Below are positions 8,968 to 18,109 of a stretch of DNA of 64,000 bases, in pieces; position 1 is the first letter of the stretch; every line of letters starts with the position of its first letter. The notes below the pieces were generated by a model. That model was not told the origin of the DNA, searched no databases, and saw only the letters and a list, made by a program, of their open reading frames with translations. Source of the DNA: Janthinobacterium sp. ROICE36 (GTDB lineage: Bacteria; Pseudomonadota; Gammaproteobacteria; Burkholderiales; Burkholderiaceae_D); assembly GCF_002869965.1 (NCBI RefSeq), contig NZ_PEBS01000002.1, positions 1 to 64,000 on the forward strand, in the 5' to 3' direction. Both the position numbers and the translations under genes were made by a program.

Positions 8968-11919
8968 ATGAGTACTCAACAACAAACGGCGTTGCCGCCA
9001 GTGCCCGCGCGACCATCACCACACTCATCGATGACAGCCCACCCGCCCCCATCCCGCTACTGCGCTTCCTGCTCCCGCGTCAGCGCCTGGCTAGGCGGCT
9101 GGCTGCTTGTGTTCGGCCTGCTGTTCGGCTTGCTAGGCTTGGCGGGCGCGGCGCAGGCAGCGCCATTACCCCTGGGCAAGCAAGGCATCGCTCACCTGGG
9201 TAGCGGCGGGCAACTGTTTTTCGCCGGAAATGAAACCGTGCCTGCCGATGCCACCGCCCTGCCCGCCTGGCTGGCGCGCCAGCGCCCGGCCAAACAGGTC
9301 GACCTGTTTGGCGGCGCCTACTGGCTGCATGCGCAGGTACGCAACGACAGCAACGTGGCGGCCTGGGTCATCGACCCGAACGACACCCTGATCGACCTGG
9401 TCGACCTGCACGTGTATGGCCCCGGGCCGCACGCGGCGCCGCAGACCTTGCTGACGGGCTACCAGCGCCCGCACGCATATTTGCTGCACTACGGCAGGAA
9501 CGTGCAACTGGCACCGGGCGCCACGTATGACATCCTGATCCGCTTTTCCAGCCCCTACTATGCGCGCGCGCCCCTGTTCGGCGTGAGGACGCAACAGGAC
9601 TACCGCAAGCTGGTGGGCAAGGAAAACTTCCTGATAGTCGCGTCCATCGGCGCCCTGCTGGCGCTGGGCCTGTTCAATTTCTTCATCTTTTCCATCACCC
9701 TGGAAAAAGCCTCGGCCTATTACGCGCTGTACGTGCTGACGTACGGCCTGGCCTGGGCCATGACCTTCCACGTCTTTGCCGACCTGTTCGACTGGCACCA
9801 GTTGCAGCTGCATTACCTGCCGTTTTTCCTGCTGCCCGTCTTCAGCACCCTGTTCTACATGCATTTTTTGCGCCTGCGCGACTACTCGCCCCTGCTGTAC
9901 CGCATCAGCAAGATCAACCTGGTGCTGCCCCTGCTGCTCTTGCCCAGCTGCTTCTTCGCCCTGTCGTATGCGCACACCCTGGCCACCATCGCCATCAGCA
10001 TCTGGATGCTGCTGGCGCTCATTTGCGGCATCGTCGTGTGGTGTCGCGGCTACCAGCCGGCGCGCTTCTTCGTGCTGGCCTTCGTCGCCCTGATGCTGCC
10101 CGGTTTTCTGATCCTGCCGGCCAACCTGGGCCTGATGCCGGCCATGGTGGCCAACGCCCAGCTGGTGACCCTGCTCGGTGGCACGCTCGACGGCTTGCTG
10201 CTGGCGTTTGCCCTGGCCGATCAGATCCGACTGCTGCGCAACAACCTGGAACAGCGCGTGCAGGAACGCACCTTGGCGCTGACCCTCAGCAACGACGCCC
10301 TGCTGAAGGCCAAGGAACACGCGGAAGTGGTCAGCCGCCACCGCATCGACTTCCTGTCGGCCATGAGCCACGACATCCGCACGCCGCTGGCCGGCGTGAT
10401 CGGCATGCTGAAATTCGCCCTGCGCGACCAGTCCGTCAAAGGCCGCACGCAGGAATACCTGCGCATCGGCCTGCATAATGGCGTGTCGCTATTGACCATC
10501 CTTAATGATATCCTCGATTTCTCGAAGATCGACGCGGGCAAGCTGACCCTGGAAACCGTGGACTTCGACCTGCTGGCGCTGATCGGCGACGCGGCCGGCA
10601 TCGTGCAGGGCCAGGCCGACGCCAAGAGCCTGCTGCTGCGCCGCGAACTGGCGCTGGACTTGCCGCGCTACGTGCGCGCCGATCCCACGCGACTGCGGCA
10701 AATCCTCATCAACCTGCTGGGGAACGCCTTGAAATTCACGGCGAACGGCGAAGTGCAGCTGGAAGTGCGGCGCGCCCGCACGCCGCCGCGCGGCGATGGC
10801 CGCAGCGAGATCGACTTCATCATCAGCGATACGGGCCCCGGTATCGACGCGGACACCTTGCCGCGTTTGTTCCAGAAATTCGAGCAGGCCGACCATTCCA
10901 CCACGCGCCGCTACGGCGGCACGGGCCTGGGCCTGGCCATCTGCAAGGAACTGGTCGAACTGATGCAAGGCACGATCGGCGTGGAAAGCCGGGTCGGCAT
11001 CGGCTCGCGCTTTCATTTCACCTTGCCGCTGCAAGACGGCAGCGCGCCGGCGGCCGACGCGCGCCGGCCGGAACGCCAGGCGCGCCATGCCTGCCGCCTG
11101 CGCATCCTGTGCGCCGAAGACGTGCGCACCAACCAGATCATCATCGGCACCCTGCTGGAAGGCATGGGACATGCCGTGGGCATCGTGGAAAACGGCGAGC
11201 AGGCGCTGCACGCGCTGGGCACGGGCGCCTACGACTGCGTGCTGATGGATGGCCGCATGCCGCTGATGGATGGCGAACAGGCCGCGCGCCTGATCCGCGA
11301 TGGGGGCAACGCGCAGTTTCCCATTCCCGACGCGCACATCCCCATCCTCGCGCTGACAGCCAACGCCAGCGAACATGATCGACAACGCTACCTGGCCGCC
11401 GGCATGGACGACTTCCTCAGCAAGCCCGTCGACGAAGCGCTGCTATTTGAAAAAATCGACACCATCATCGACCTGCTGCTGGCGCGCGGCCTGGCACTAC
11501 CGCCGGCCATGCCCACCGCAGACGATACCCTGGCGCGCCAGTTCGGCCTGGATGACGCCGACGAGTCACCGGCATCGGCCGATCCCATGACGGCGCCCGT
11601 GCACATCCTGCCGCTGGCAGGCCTGTCGCCGCAGCACTTGCAGCGCATCGCGCAAGCGTTCCTGATGGAAGCGCCGCGGCGCCTGGACCTGGCGTGCCAC
11701 GCCGTGCGCGATGGCAACGCCAGCGCGGCCGCTGCCGCCTTCCACGCATTGAAAGGCAGCGCCGGCTACCTGAGCCGCCCCACCCTGCACGGCCTGTGCC
11801 ACCAGATGGAAACCCTGGCCTCGAACGGCCAGCTCGATACTGTGGAGCCATTCCTGCCGCAGCTGCAGGCAGCGCTGGACGTGGCGCGGCGCGACCTCGA
11901 AGATCAACCCGGAGCTTGA
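8968..11919 (+). CDS. Tripartite hybrid sensor histidine kinase with 7TMR-DISM sensor
   Basis: About 983 residues from the ATG at 8968; a later ATG at 9031 is possible, and no clear ribosome-binding site decides it. The order is membrane helix and signal (~40-65), periplasmic 7TMR-DISM extracellular domain (~80-210), seven membrane helices (~220-410), coiled coil, HisKA with phospho-accepting His in AMSHDIRTPL (~467), HATPase with NLLGNALKFT and DTGPGI, receiver with phospho-accepting Asp in VLMDGRMPLMDG (~760), and a C-terminal Hpt with FHALKGSAG (~926). The kinase thus carries a full internal phosphorelay, as in BarA. The partner response regulator is not adjacent. The ligand is unknown. 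Confidence 0.92.
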   Translation: MSTQQQTALPPVPARPSPHSSMTAHPPPSRYCASCSRVSAWLGGWLLVFGLLFGLLGLAGAAQAAPLPLGKQGIAHLGSGGQLFFAGNETVPADATALPAWLARQRPAKQVDLFGGAYWLHAQVRNDSNVAAWVIDPNDTLIDLVDLHVYGPGPHAAPQTLLTGYQRPHAYLLHYGRNVQLAPGATYDILIRFSSPYYARAPLFGVRTQQDYRKLVGKENFLIVASIGALLALGLFNFFIFSITLEKASAYYALYVLTYGLAWAMTFHVFADLFDWHQLQLHYLPFFLLPVFSTLFYMHFLRLRDYSPLLYRISKINLVLPLLLLPSCFFALSYAHTLATIAISIWMLLALICGIVVWCRGYQPARFFVLAFVALMLPGFLILPANLGLMPAMVANAQLVTLLGGTLDGLLLAFALADQIRLLRNNLEQRVQERTLALTLSNDALLKAKEHAEVVSRHRIDFLSAMSHDIRTPLAGVIGMLKFALRDQSVKGRTQEYLRIGLHNGVSLLTILNDILDFSKIDAGKLTLETVDFDLLALIGDAAGIVQGQADAKSLLLRRELALDLPRYVRADPTRLRQILINLLGNALKFTANGEVQLEVRRARTPPRGDGRSEIDFIISDTGPGIDADTLPRLFQKFEQADHSTTRRYGGTGLGLAICKELVELMQGTIGVESRVGIGSRFHFTLPLQDGSAPAADARRPERQARHACRLRILCAEDVRTNQIIIGTLLEGMGHAVGIVENGEQALHALGTGAYDCVLMDGRMPLMDGEQAARLIRDGGNAQFPIPDAHIPILALTANASEHDRQRYLAAGMDDFLSKPVDEALLFEKIDTIIDLLLARGLALPPAMPTADDTLARQFGLDDADESPASADPMTAPVHILPLAGLSPQHLQRIAQAFLMEAPRRLDLACHAVRDGNASAAAAAFHALKGSAGYLSRPTLHGLCHQMETLASNGQLDTVEPFLPQLQAALDVARRDLEDQPGA

Positions 11920-12815
11920 GCCATCCAGCCGTGCGATCGCAGCCACGCCAGCAACAGTTGCGGCCAGGCGGCCGGCTCGCTGCCCGGCTTGCCCAGGCCC
12001 CAGCCATGGCCGCCGTGCTGGAACTGGTGCAGCTCGACGGGCACGCCCGCGCGGCGCAAGGCCGCTGCCATCAATAGACTGTTCTCGGGCGGCGCAATCG
12101 TGTCGTCCTGCGCCTGCGCGATGAACGTGGGCGGCGTGCGTGCATCGACGTGCAGTTCCACCGACAGCGCGTCGCGCGCCGCCGGCGTGGGGTGGCTCCC
12201 CAGCAACTGCTTCTTCGCATGCGTCGTGTCGAATGGCCGCTGCATGGTCAGCACGGGGTACAGCAGCACGGCAAAGTCGGGCCGCGCGGATACGCCATCG
12301 ATCGCGTCGACGGGCGTGTAGCGGAAACCATCCGCTTGCACGGCCGTCATGCCGGCCAGGTGCGCGCCGGCGGAAAAGCCCAGGATGCCGATGCGCGCCG
12401 GATCGATGCGCCATTCGGCCGCCCGCGCACGGACCACGCGCATGGCGCGCTGGCCATCCTGGAAGGGCGCGGCCACCCCGCCGCCCTCCTGCGGCAGGCG
12501 ATACACGAGTTCAAACGCCGTGATGCCCTGCGCCTGCAGCCAGTCGGCGGCCGGGCCGCTTTCCCTGCCCGCCTCGATATGCGCATAGCCGCCGCCGCTG
12601 ACCAGCACGATGGCCGTACCGTTCGGCTGCACCGGGCGGTGCACGAGCAGGTAAGGCTGATCGACCTGCGTGATGGAACCCTTGGCGCTGTCGCGCTGCG
12701 GCCCGGGCGCCGCGCCACCGGGCGGCGCGCCCGGCCACAGCACAAGCGCGCCGGCCGGCGCCGCGCCCGCGTGCAGGTGGACAAGGACAAGGCACAAGCG
12801 CATCAAGCGCTTCAT
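11904..12815 (-). CDS. Secreted alpha/beta-hydrolase, acetylxylan-esterase-like
   Basis: 303 residues starting at the ATG at 12815, which overlaps the stop of the preceding gene (ATGA). The frame stays open far upstream, inside the neighbour, but the protein starts here with a signal peptide (MKRLMRLCLVLVHLHAGAAPAGA). The hydrolase core has the oxyanion segment LVSGGGYAH, the nucleophile GFSAGAH, the acid in QAQDDTIAP and the histidine in HGGHGWG. This family includes carboxyl and acetylxylan esterases. Translational coupling to the large fusion enzyme suggests a shared pathway. The 3' end overlaps the kinase gene by 16 bp. Confidence 0.85.
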   Translation of the reverse strand: MKRLMRLCLVLVHLHAGAAPAGALVLWPGAPPGGAAPGPQRDSAKGSITQVDQPYLLVHRPVQPNGTAIVLVSGGGYAHIEAGRESGPAADWLQAQGITAFELVYRLPQEGGGVAAPFQDGQRAMRVVRARAAEWRIDPARIGILGFSAGAHLAGMTAVQADGFRYTPVDAIDGVSARPDFAVLLYPVLTMQRPFDTTHAKKQLLGSHPTPAARDALSVELHVDARTPPTFIAQAQDDTIAPPENSLLMAAALRRAGVPVELHQFQHGGHGWGLGKPGSEPAAWPQLLLAWLRSHGWMAQAPG

Positions 12816-15800
12816 GCCTGGAAATCCGTCTCGCCCTGAATCACGGCCGGATAACCGGTCATGGCGCGCGCAGTCTGCATGCCCGCCATCACGGCCGCTT
12901 CCACGCAGCCCGCGTTGAGGCCCGTCCTGATCCAGTCGCCCGTGAGGAACAGGTTGGAAAAGCCTGACTGGTCGGTGGCCAGCCGGTACTGCGTGCTGCC
13001 CACCACGGACATCACGTAGCGTTCGGACGGGTCGACGTTGGCGCGCCAGTACTGGCTGTTGAAGCGCGCCGGCCCCGTGCCAGCCTTCGCGTCGACCAGC
13101 CATTGCCACGGAAATGCGCCCGGCGCGCCTGCCTCGGGCCACAGCGCGCCGATCTCGCGCTCCAACTGGTGCAGCGCGCCCTGTTTCGCCTTGGCTGCGC
13201 AGCGGGCGGGAAAGCCCGTGTCGGTGACGGGCGGGTAGCTGTCGATGGGGAAGGCGCTGCAAAAATACGAGACGTTTTTCGGCTCCAGTCCCGCCGGCCA
13301 ATCCTCGTGCGCCAACAACTGGTCCATCGGCGCCCACGTGTCGTACGGCTCCGTGAAGGCCGATAGCACGGGCTGTTGCCCTTTCGGCTGAGTGGTCCAG
13401 CCCATCTGCGCCAGGCTTTTGTTCAACCACACCTGGTAAGCCTGCGTGGCCACGGTTTTCACCTTCTCGGCCGCCAGTTGCAGGGCCGGGCTTTGCGCCA
13501 GTAGTTGAGGGCACAGGGCGGGCAACGAGCCGATGGAAATGCCGAACACCACCTTGTCGAAATCGACGCCCTTCTTCAATACCGTGGCGGGCAACTGGCG
13601 GCCGAACGCCTGCTGATACTGCTGCGGCCAGTCGCTCCAGTACGATTCCAGCTTGACTTCCTGCGCTTGCAGCAGCGCCGCCTGGGCCGGCTCGATCTGC
13701 GCATAGTCGGGCGCGCTGGGCCAGCATGCCAGGCCCTTGACATCCACCAGCGGCGCGTAGCCGGCGGCCGGGTCCTTCAATTGCACCTGCTGCGTGATGC
13801 GGATGCTGTCGATGTCGCCCGCGCCCGGCACCAGCTCTTCCACGCGCTGGAAGAATTTGAATTCCACGCCTCTTTTTTTCAGCACTTCGTACATCGGCGT
13901 GAAGATGGTGTCGCCCATGCCGGCCTGCATCTTGAACATGATGCCGCCCTTGTAGGCCAGGCCGATGCGCGCCATCGCCCGCAACAAGGTGCCCGCCTCG
14001 ATGTTCGGCTTGGCGAAATCGCCGCCCTCGTAGGCGAACACCAGGTCGTAAAAGCCCCGCACGGGCGCCGAATTGACGCTGAACTGCTCGTCGCCGCCAT
14101 GTTTTTTCAGCCAGGCGCGGAAATCGATGTCGTTGATGACGTCAAAGCCGTGCTTGAACACGCCATCCTCGAACATGCCTTTCATCACCGTGATGCCCAG
14201 GTCCAGGCAGGTGAACAGGCGGCGCAATGCATCGTCGCCATCGATCAGGGAGCGGTAGCGCAGGCGCAGCCAGGCACGGATGCCGTTCAGGGTGCTGGCC
14301 AACAGCTGGTGGCGCGCCTGGTCGTGGCGCGTGGAGTCGGGCGCCAAATCGGCCACCAGCGCCACCAGCGCGCCCACGGACAGGCCCACGTCCAGTCCCA
14401 GTTCATCGGCCTGCCCCACCACTTCGTCGGCCAGGCGACGCAGCCAGCCCGGCCACACGCCCTCGCCTTCGCCTTCGCCGTCACCAATCTGCGCGCTGGC
14501 GCGCACGATGCGCGCGTCGGTATCGGCCACCTGGCGTATCTGGCGTATCCATTGTTCGATCCAGCCCACCATGGCGATGGCCATCTGCCACAGGGTGATG
14601 TCTTCGCCGCCCTCGCCCGGCTCGCCCGGCAAGGTGGGGAAGACGATGGACCAGTTACGCCACTGCCCCTTGACGTCTTCCGACAGGGCCACGTAATCGT
14701 GCTGCTTGAAAGCGTCGCGCCAGGTGGCCAGCGGGGCGCCGGGCGGACGCTCCAGGCTGGCGTAGGCTTCCTTGATCATTTTGAAGGCGTTCGCATAGAA
14801 GCCGAACCAGATGTGCAAGCCGTGTTCCTCGATGCGCTGGCCCACTTGCGCGTTGCGCCCGCTGGCGCCCTTGCCGCCCAGGCGCCAACCCAACTGGTAG
14901 ACGGTGATGGCGTGCCGGTTTTGCCAGCCCGGCTGGTTTGTCAAATAGTACGCGGCCGTCATGGCCGCCACGCCGCCGCCCAGGATGGCGATCTTTTCCG
15001 GCGCGATTTGCGAGTTGTCGACCAGTTCCTCGCCCGGCATGGCCGTGAAGTCAAAATTCACATTGAACGGCAATATCGCCGCCTGCGGTCCCAGGCGCAA
15101 GCCCAGTGTCTGGTCCAGCGGAAAGCTGTCGAAGGCGTGCAAGGTGCATTCGTATTCATAGCCCAGCAGGCGCGCGCTGTGCAAGCGCTTGATTTCGGCC
15201 GGCGCGGCCACCAAGGCCTGGTACACGGCTTTCACGCCCGCGCTGTCGGGGAATTGCTTGAGGAAGATCTGGTCGATGCGCGGCTTGCGCAGCAGCGACA
15301 AAATATCGGCCCAGCCGGCGTGATCCATGTCAAAGAAGTCGGGAATGGAGAGGAAAATCGTGAAAGCTTGCTCGATCAGTTCCAGGAAACTGTTGACGGG
15401 TTTGTGCTGCCCCGTCTGCACGGTGGCATTGACTTCCAGCAGCGGGTGCAGCGCCAGTTTGGTTTCCGGCGAAAAATGCTGGAAACCCTTGGCGGCGACG
15501 GAACAGCGCAGCGGCTCGTTGCCGGCGGCGGGCATGTCGTAGTCGCACAGGTATTTCGGATAGCCGAACAGCTCGCGTCCGTTAATCAGGGCCATGGCGT
15601 CATCGACGAAAATATGGCAGGGGTACCAATAGATATGCGCGAGCTTGCCCGACGCATCCATCTCGCCGACCATGATCCAGGTGACGATGTCGACTTCCGT
15701 GATCCAGCCCTTGGCCTGGTCGACGGGGTTGCTTGAATCCGCATGATTGACGCGCGTAAACGTCAGCATCACATACGGCGACAGGGCTTTCAGGGTCATC

Positions 15801-15973
15801 GTGCGGCCCGCCACCTGGTTCAAGGTGGTATTCACGGTCGCTTGCAACTTGGCCAGGTCGCCCCTGACGAAATAGCCGTACATTTCCGACTGTTTCAATT
15901 GCAGCGGCGAGTGCATCATCACCGAACCGCCCTGATAGATATACGCAGGTCTTGCCGAAGGTATCGCCGTCAT
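12812..15973 (-). CDS. Acetoacetate-decarboxylase-like domain fused to FAD-dependent desaturase-like oxidoreductase
   Basis: 1053 residues from the ATG at 15973 (MTAIPSARPAYI). Residues ~1-320 look like acetoacetate decarboxylase: GRELFGYPKYL aligns with the active-site segment of the clostridial enzyme (GRELSAYPKKL), keeping the Schiff-base lysine but with Tyr where the second, pKa-tuning lysine is. Residues ~330-1040 are an FAD/NAD-binding oxidoreductase of the phytoene desaturase or amine oxidase group: Rossmann motif AILGGGVAAMTAAY, then QLGWRLGGKGASGRN and HGLHIWFGFYANAF, and a closing TGDWIRTGLNAGCVEAA. No signal peptide. It is coupled by ATGA to the esterase. Substrate unknown. Confidence 0.8.
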   Translation of the reverse strand: MTAIPSARPAYIYQGGSVMMHSPLQLKQSEMYGYFVRGDLAKLQATVNTTLNQVAGRTMTLKALSPYVMLTFTRVNHADSSNPVDQAKGWITEVDIVTWIMVGEMDASGKLAHIYWYPCHIFVDDAMALINGRELFGYPKYLCDYDMPAAGNEPLRCSVAAKGFQHFSPETKLALHPLLEVNATVQTGQHKPVNSFLELIEQAFTIFLSIPDFFDMDHAGWADILSLLRKPRIDQIFLKQFPDSAGVKAVYQALVAAPAEIKRLHSARLLGYEYECTLHAFDSFPLDQTLGLRLGPQAAILPFNVNFDFTAMPGEELVDNSQIAPEKIAILGGGVAAMTAAYYLTNQPGWQNRHAITVYQLGWRLGGKGASGRNAQVGQRIEEHGLHIWFGFYANAFKMIKEAYASLERPPGAPLATWRDAFKQHDYVALSEDVKGQWRNWSIVFPTLPGEPGEGGEDITLWQMAIAMVGWIEQWIRQIRQVADTDARIVRASAQIGDGEGEGEGVWPGWLRRLADEVVGQADELGLDVGLSVGALVALVADLAPDSTRHDQARHQLLASTLNGIRAWLRLRYRSLIDGDDALRRLFTCLDLGITVMKGMFEDGVFKHGFDVINDIDFRAWLKKHGGDEQFSVNSAPVRGFYDLVFAYEGGDFAKPNIEAGTLLRAMARIGLAYKGGIMFKMQAGMGDTIFTPMYEVLKKRGVEFKFFQRVEELVPGAGDIDSIRITQQVQLKDPAAGYAPLVDVKGLACWPSAPDYAQIEPAQAALLQAQEVKLESYWSDWPQQYQQAFGRQLPATVLKKGVDFDKVVFGISIGSLPALCPQLLAQSPALQLAAEKVKTVATQAYQVWLNKSLAQMGWTTQPKGQQPVLSAFTEPYDTWAPMDQLLAHEDWPAGLEPKNVSYFCSAFPIDSYPPVTDTGFPARCAAKAKQGALHQLEREIGALWPEAGAPGAFPWQWLVDAKAGTGPARFNSQYWRANVDPSERYVMSVVGSTQYRLATDQSGFSNLFLTGDWIRTGLNAGCVEAAVMAGMQTARAMTGYPAVIQGETDFQA

Positions 15974-16148
15974 TGCCCTGCCCCTGTGAAGTTTCAGACA
16001 AACAAGATTGCTACAGTGTATTGAGAAAGAACAATGAATGATATGAAATAAATGAAAGGATTTGCCAAGATGCATGGCTTAGGCTCCATTCCTGCAGGAA
16101 ACTTCCTGCGCACGGCAGCCGGGGCAAGTCCCTGCCATCGGGTGTAGG

Positions 16149-16763
16149 ATGAAACATCCTGACCGTTCCCAGCTCCCAGCCATGGCAATGATTACCACCG
16201 ACTACGTTTCCACTTATTCCGGCAACCGTTTTTATCCCTTGCGCCCGCATATCGACAAGGTAGTCATCGAGGATATCGCCCACGGCCTCGCTTACCAGTG
16301 CCGCTTCAATGGACAGACGCAAGTGTTTTACTCAGTCGCCCAGCACAGCCTGATCGTCGCCGGTCTGGTGCCGCCCCATTTGCGCCTGGCCGCCCTGTTG
16401 CATGACGCGGCAGAAGCCTACCTGGGCGATATGGTGAAGCCCTTGAAAGTGCTGTTGCCGGAATTTGCCGTGCTGGAAGACAAGGTCAGCGCCATCATCG
16501 CCAGCACCTATGACCTGGATTTTTCCGATTACGCGCCCATCAAGCGGGCCGACCTGATCGCACTGGCCACGGAAAAGCGCGACCTGATGCCCCACTCGGC
16601 CGAGCGCTGGGCTTACCTTGACGGCATCGCCCCCTTGCCCGGCATAATCGAAGCCATGGGTCCGGCCGAAGCCAAGCAGTGCTTCCTGCATGCGTTTGCC
16701 CAGCTGGGCGGACTTGGGCTTGCGGCGTCCAGCCCCTTCCCCGGCCGCACGAACGGGCGCTAA
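16149..16763 (+). CDS. HD-domain phosphohydrolase, YfbR-like
   Basis: 204 residues from the first ATG; starts at 16182 or 16188 (MITTDYVSTYSG) are also reasonable and would match the family start better. The HD metal site is complete: the histidine in VAQHSLIVA, the HD pair in LLHDAAEAYLGD and a later aspartate in KRADLIALATEK. The family hydrolyses nucleoside monophosphates or related phosphates in the cytosol. The short motif FYPLRP and the phrase IEDIAHGLAYQCRF are typical. Monocistronic, divergent from the fusion enzyme. Confidence 0.82.
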   Translation: MKHPDRSQLPAMAMITTDYVSTYSGNRFYPLRPHIDKVVIEDIAHGLAYQCRFNGQTQVFYSVAQHSLIVAGLVPPHLRLAALLHDAAEAYLGDMVKPLKVLLPEFAVLEDKVSAIIASTYDLDFSDYAPIKRADLIALATEKRDLMPHSAERWAYLDGIAPLPGIIEAMGPAEAKQCFLHAFAQLGGLGLAASSPFPGRTNGR

Positions 16764-16784
16764 GCCCCGGTTTTTGCACGACTT

Positions 16785-16989
16785 TTTTAGATATCCACAG
16801 CAACTGTGGATAAAGTTGTTGATAAGCCCCTCTTGACAAGCCGCAACACCAGTATTGATGCGGGTTTCAACAATTTGCTGATTTCACAGGCATTTTTTTA
16901 CCCCAATGAAATCAATGACTTAGAATCATGCGTTTGGGCTAGCCCAAAATTACTCGACCACCATGAAAATATAGTTTGCTGTGCATAAG
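16785..16989. repeat. DnaA-box-bearing direct repeat, copy A
   Basis: About 205 bp. Three DnaA-box-like sites: ATATCCACA at 16791, TGTGGATAA at 16805 (perfect box in reverse) and TGTTGATAA at 16817. TTGACA follows at 16833, then shared blocks GGTTTCAA-like, AAATCAA, ACTTAGAA (16918) and GTGCATAA (16981). Copy B at 17838-18041 has the same order and nearly the same spacing. A 60-codon GTG-started frame inside has no ribosome-binding site. Confidence 0.7.
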
Positions 16990-17092
16990 CAATCCTGCTC
17001 CAGGCCGTCTTGCCTGAACAGCATTGTTTTGACAAAGCCCGCAGACTGGCATAGTGTGGAGTGAGCGAGCACGATCAACGGTGGATAAATGC

Positions 17093-17692
17093 ATGAATAT
17101 GGATAGCGATAGCGGCGCCAAGGGGGCGGATGAACCCGACTGGCTGGTCGATGCGCCACTCGGGCAGGCAGACGCGGCGGCAGAGCCCGCCAACGCGGCG
17201 CCATGGCGCGTGCTGATTGTCGATGATGATGTCGATGTGCACGTGGTGACCAAGTTCGCCCTCAGCCAGGCCAGTTTCCAGGGCCGCAGGCTGAGCTTTC
17301 TGCACGCCTATTCGGGCGCCGAGGCACTCAGCTTGCTGCGCGGCACACCCGATATCGCCGTGGTGCTGCTCGATGTCATCATGGAAACCCAGGATGCCGG
17401 ATTGCAAGTGGCGCGCCAGATCCGCGAAGACCTGCACAACAGCGCCGTGCGCATCATCCTGCGCACGGGCCAGCCTGGCCAGGCGCTGGAACACCGCATC
17501 ATCATCGACTACGACATCAACGATTTCTGGTGCAAGACCGACCTCACCACGCGCAAGTTGTTTACCACCGTGATCGCCTCGCTGCGCACCTACGCCACCT
17601 TGCGCGAAGCACAGCAGCAAGTCGCCGAGCTCGCCGCCGCCCTGGCCCACTGCGGGGACGCGCCAACGGCACCGGCCGACGGCACGCCTTGA
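17093..17692 (+). CDS. Stand-alone response-regulator receiver (DUF3369-associated type)
   Basis: 199 residues from the ATG at 17093; an ATG at 17099 is also in frame. After ~35 low-complexity acidic residues comes a receiver domain: acidic pocket VLIVDDDVD, phospho-accepting Asp in VVLLDVIMETQDAGL, then IILRTGQPGQ and the lysine in WCKTDLT. This sub-type, with METxDAGL and YDINDxxxKT, is usually the first part of longer proteins that carry a DUF3369 domain and an output domain. Here the protein ends soon after the receiver, so it probably works by binding a partner. It lies between two copies of a DnaA-box repeat. No cognate kinase is adjacent. Confidence 0.85.
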   Translation: MNMDSDSGAKGADEPDWLVDAPLGQADAAAEPANAAPWRVLIVDDDVDVHVVTKFALSQASFQGRRLSFLHAYSGAEALSLLRGTPDIAVVLLDVIMETQDAGLQVARQIREDLHNSAVRIILRTGQPGQALEHRIIIDYDINDFWCKTDLTTRKLFTTVIASLRTYATLREAQQQVAELAAALAHCGDAPTAPADGTP

Positions 17693-18109
17693 ACCACCAC
17701 CGCTACTTTTAGTCACAAAAACAAGAGCACTGGATAGGCATACAGGCTTGTGCAAGCCACCATTTTGGCCTGCCGCGCCGCTGCATTGGCTGCGCCGATC
17801 CGGCGTCATTATCTAAGTGGCGGATTGTTAAGCGCTTTTTCAGATATCCACACGGACTGTGGATATCTTTGTGGATAAGCGCCTATTGACAGGCATCAAA
17901 GCCACAGCCCGTGCGGCTTTCAATAAACTGCTCAATCAAACAGCAAAAATAAATCCCATTAAAATCAAGCACTTAGAAATTCACAGATCGTCACGAGAAA
18001 ATTATTTCGTCAGTTTCGCTAAGCCATTATTTGTGCATAACTGAGCCGTAATGATCAAACCGACAACACAGCACTGTCGCTGCCGGCAACACAGTTGCCG
18101 TGCGGATTC
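17693..18109. other. Gene-free stretch around repeat copy B
   Basis: No convincing gene. Positions 17838-18041 are the second copy of the DnaA-box repeat; the rest shows nothing I recognise. Confidence 0.6.
17838..18041. repeat. DnaA-box-bearing direct repeat, copy B
   Basis: Same orientation as copy A, ~1.05 kb away. ATATCCACA at 17844, TGTGGATAT at 17858 and TGTGGATAA at 17870 are spaced 14 and 12 bases apart exactly as in copy A. TTGACA is 16 bases after the third box in both copies. ACTTAGAA at 17971 and GTGCATAA at 18033 complete the match. Confidence 0.7.

Noticed and set aside
12816..13727. Upstream extension of the esterase frame
   Set aside because: It lies inside the fusion gene in another frame; the real protein starts at 12815 with a signal peptide and ATGA overlap.
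13505..15736. 743-codon open frame opposite the decarboxylase-like/FAD fusion
   Set aside because: GC-rich shadow of the real gene; biased composition (His, Gln, Arg, Ala rich), no domain and no start signal.
16806..18044. Two similar 60-codon frames (16806-16988 and 17859-18044) as paralogous small proteins
   Set aside because: Both start at GTG inside a DnaA-box-like site, lack ribosome-binding sites, and their similarity follows from the DNA repeat.
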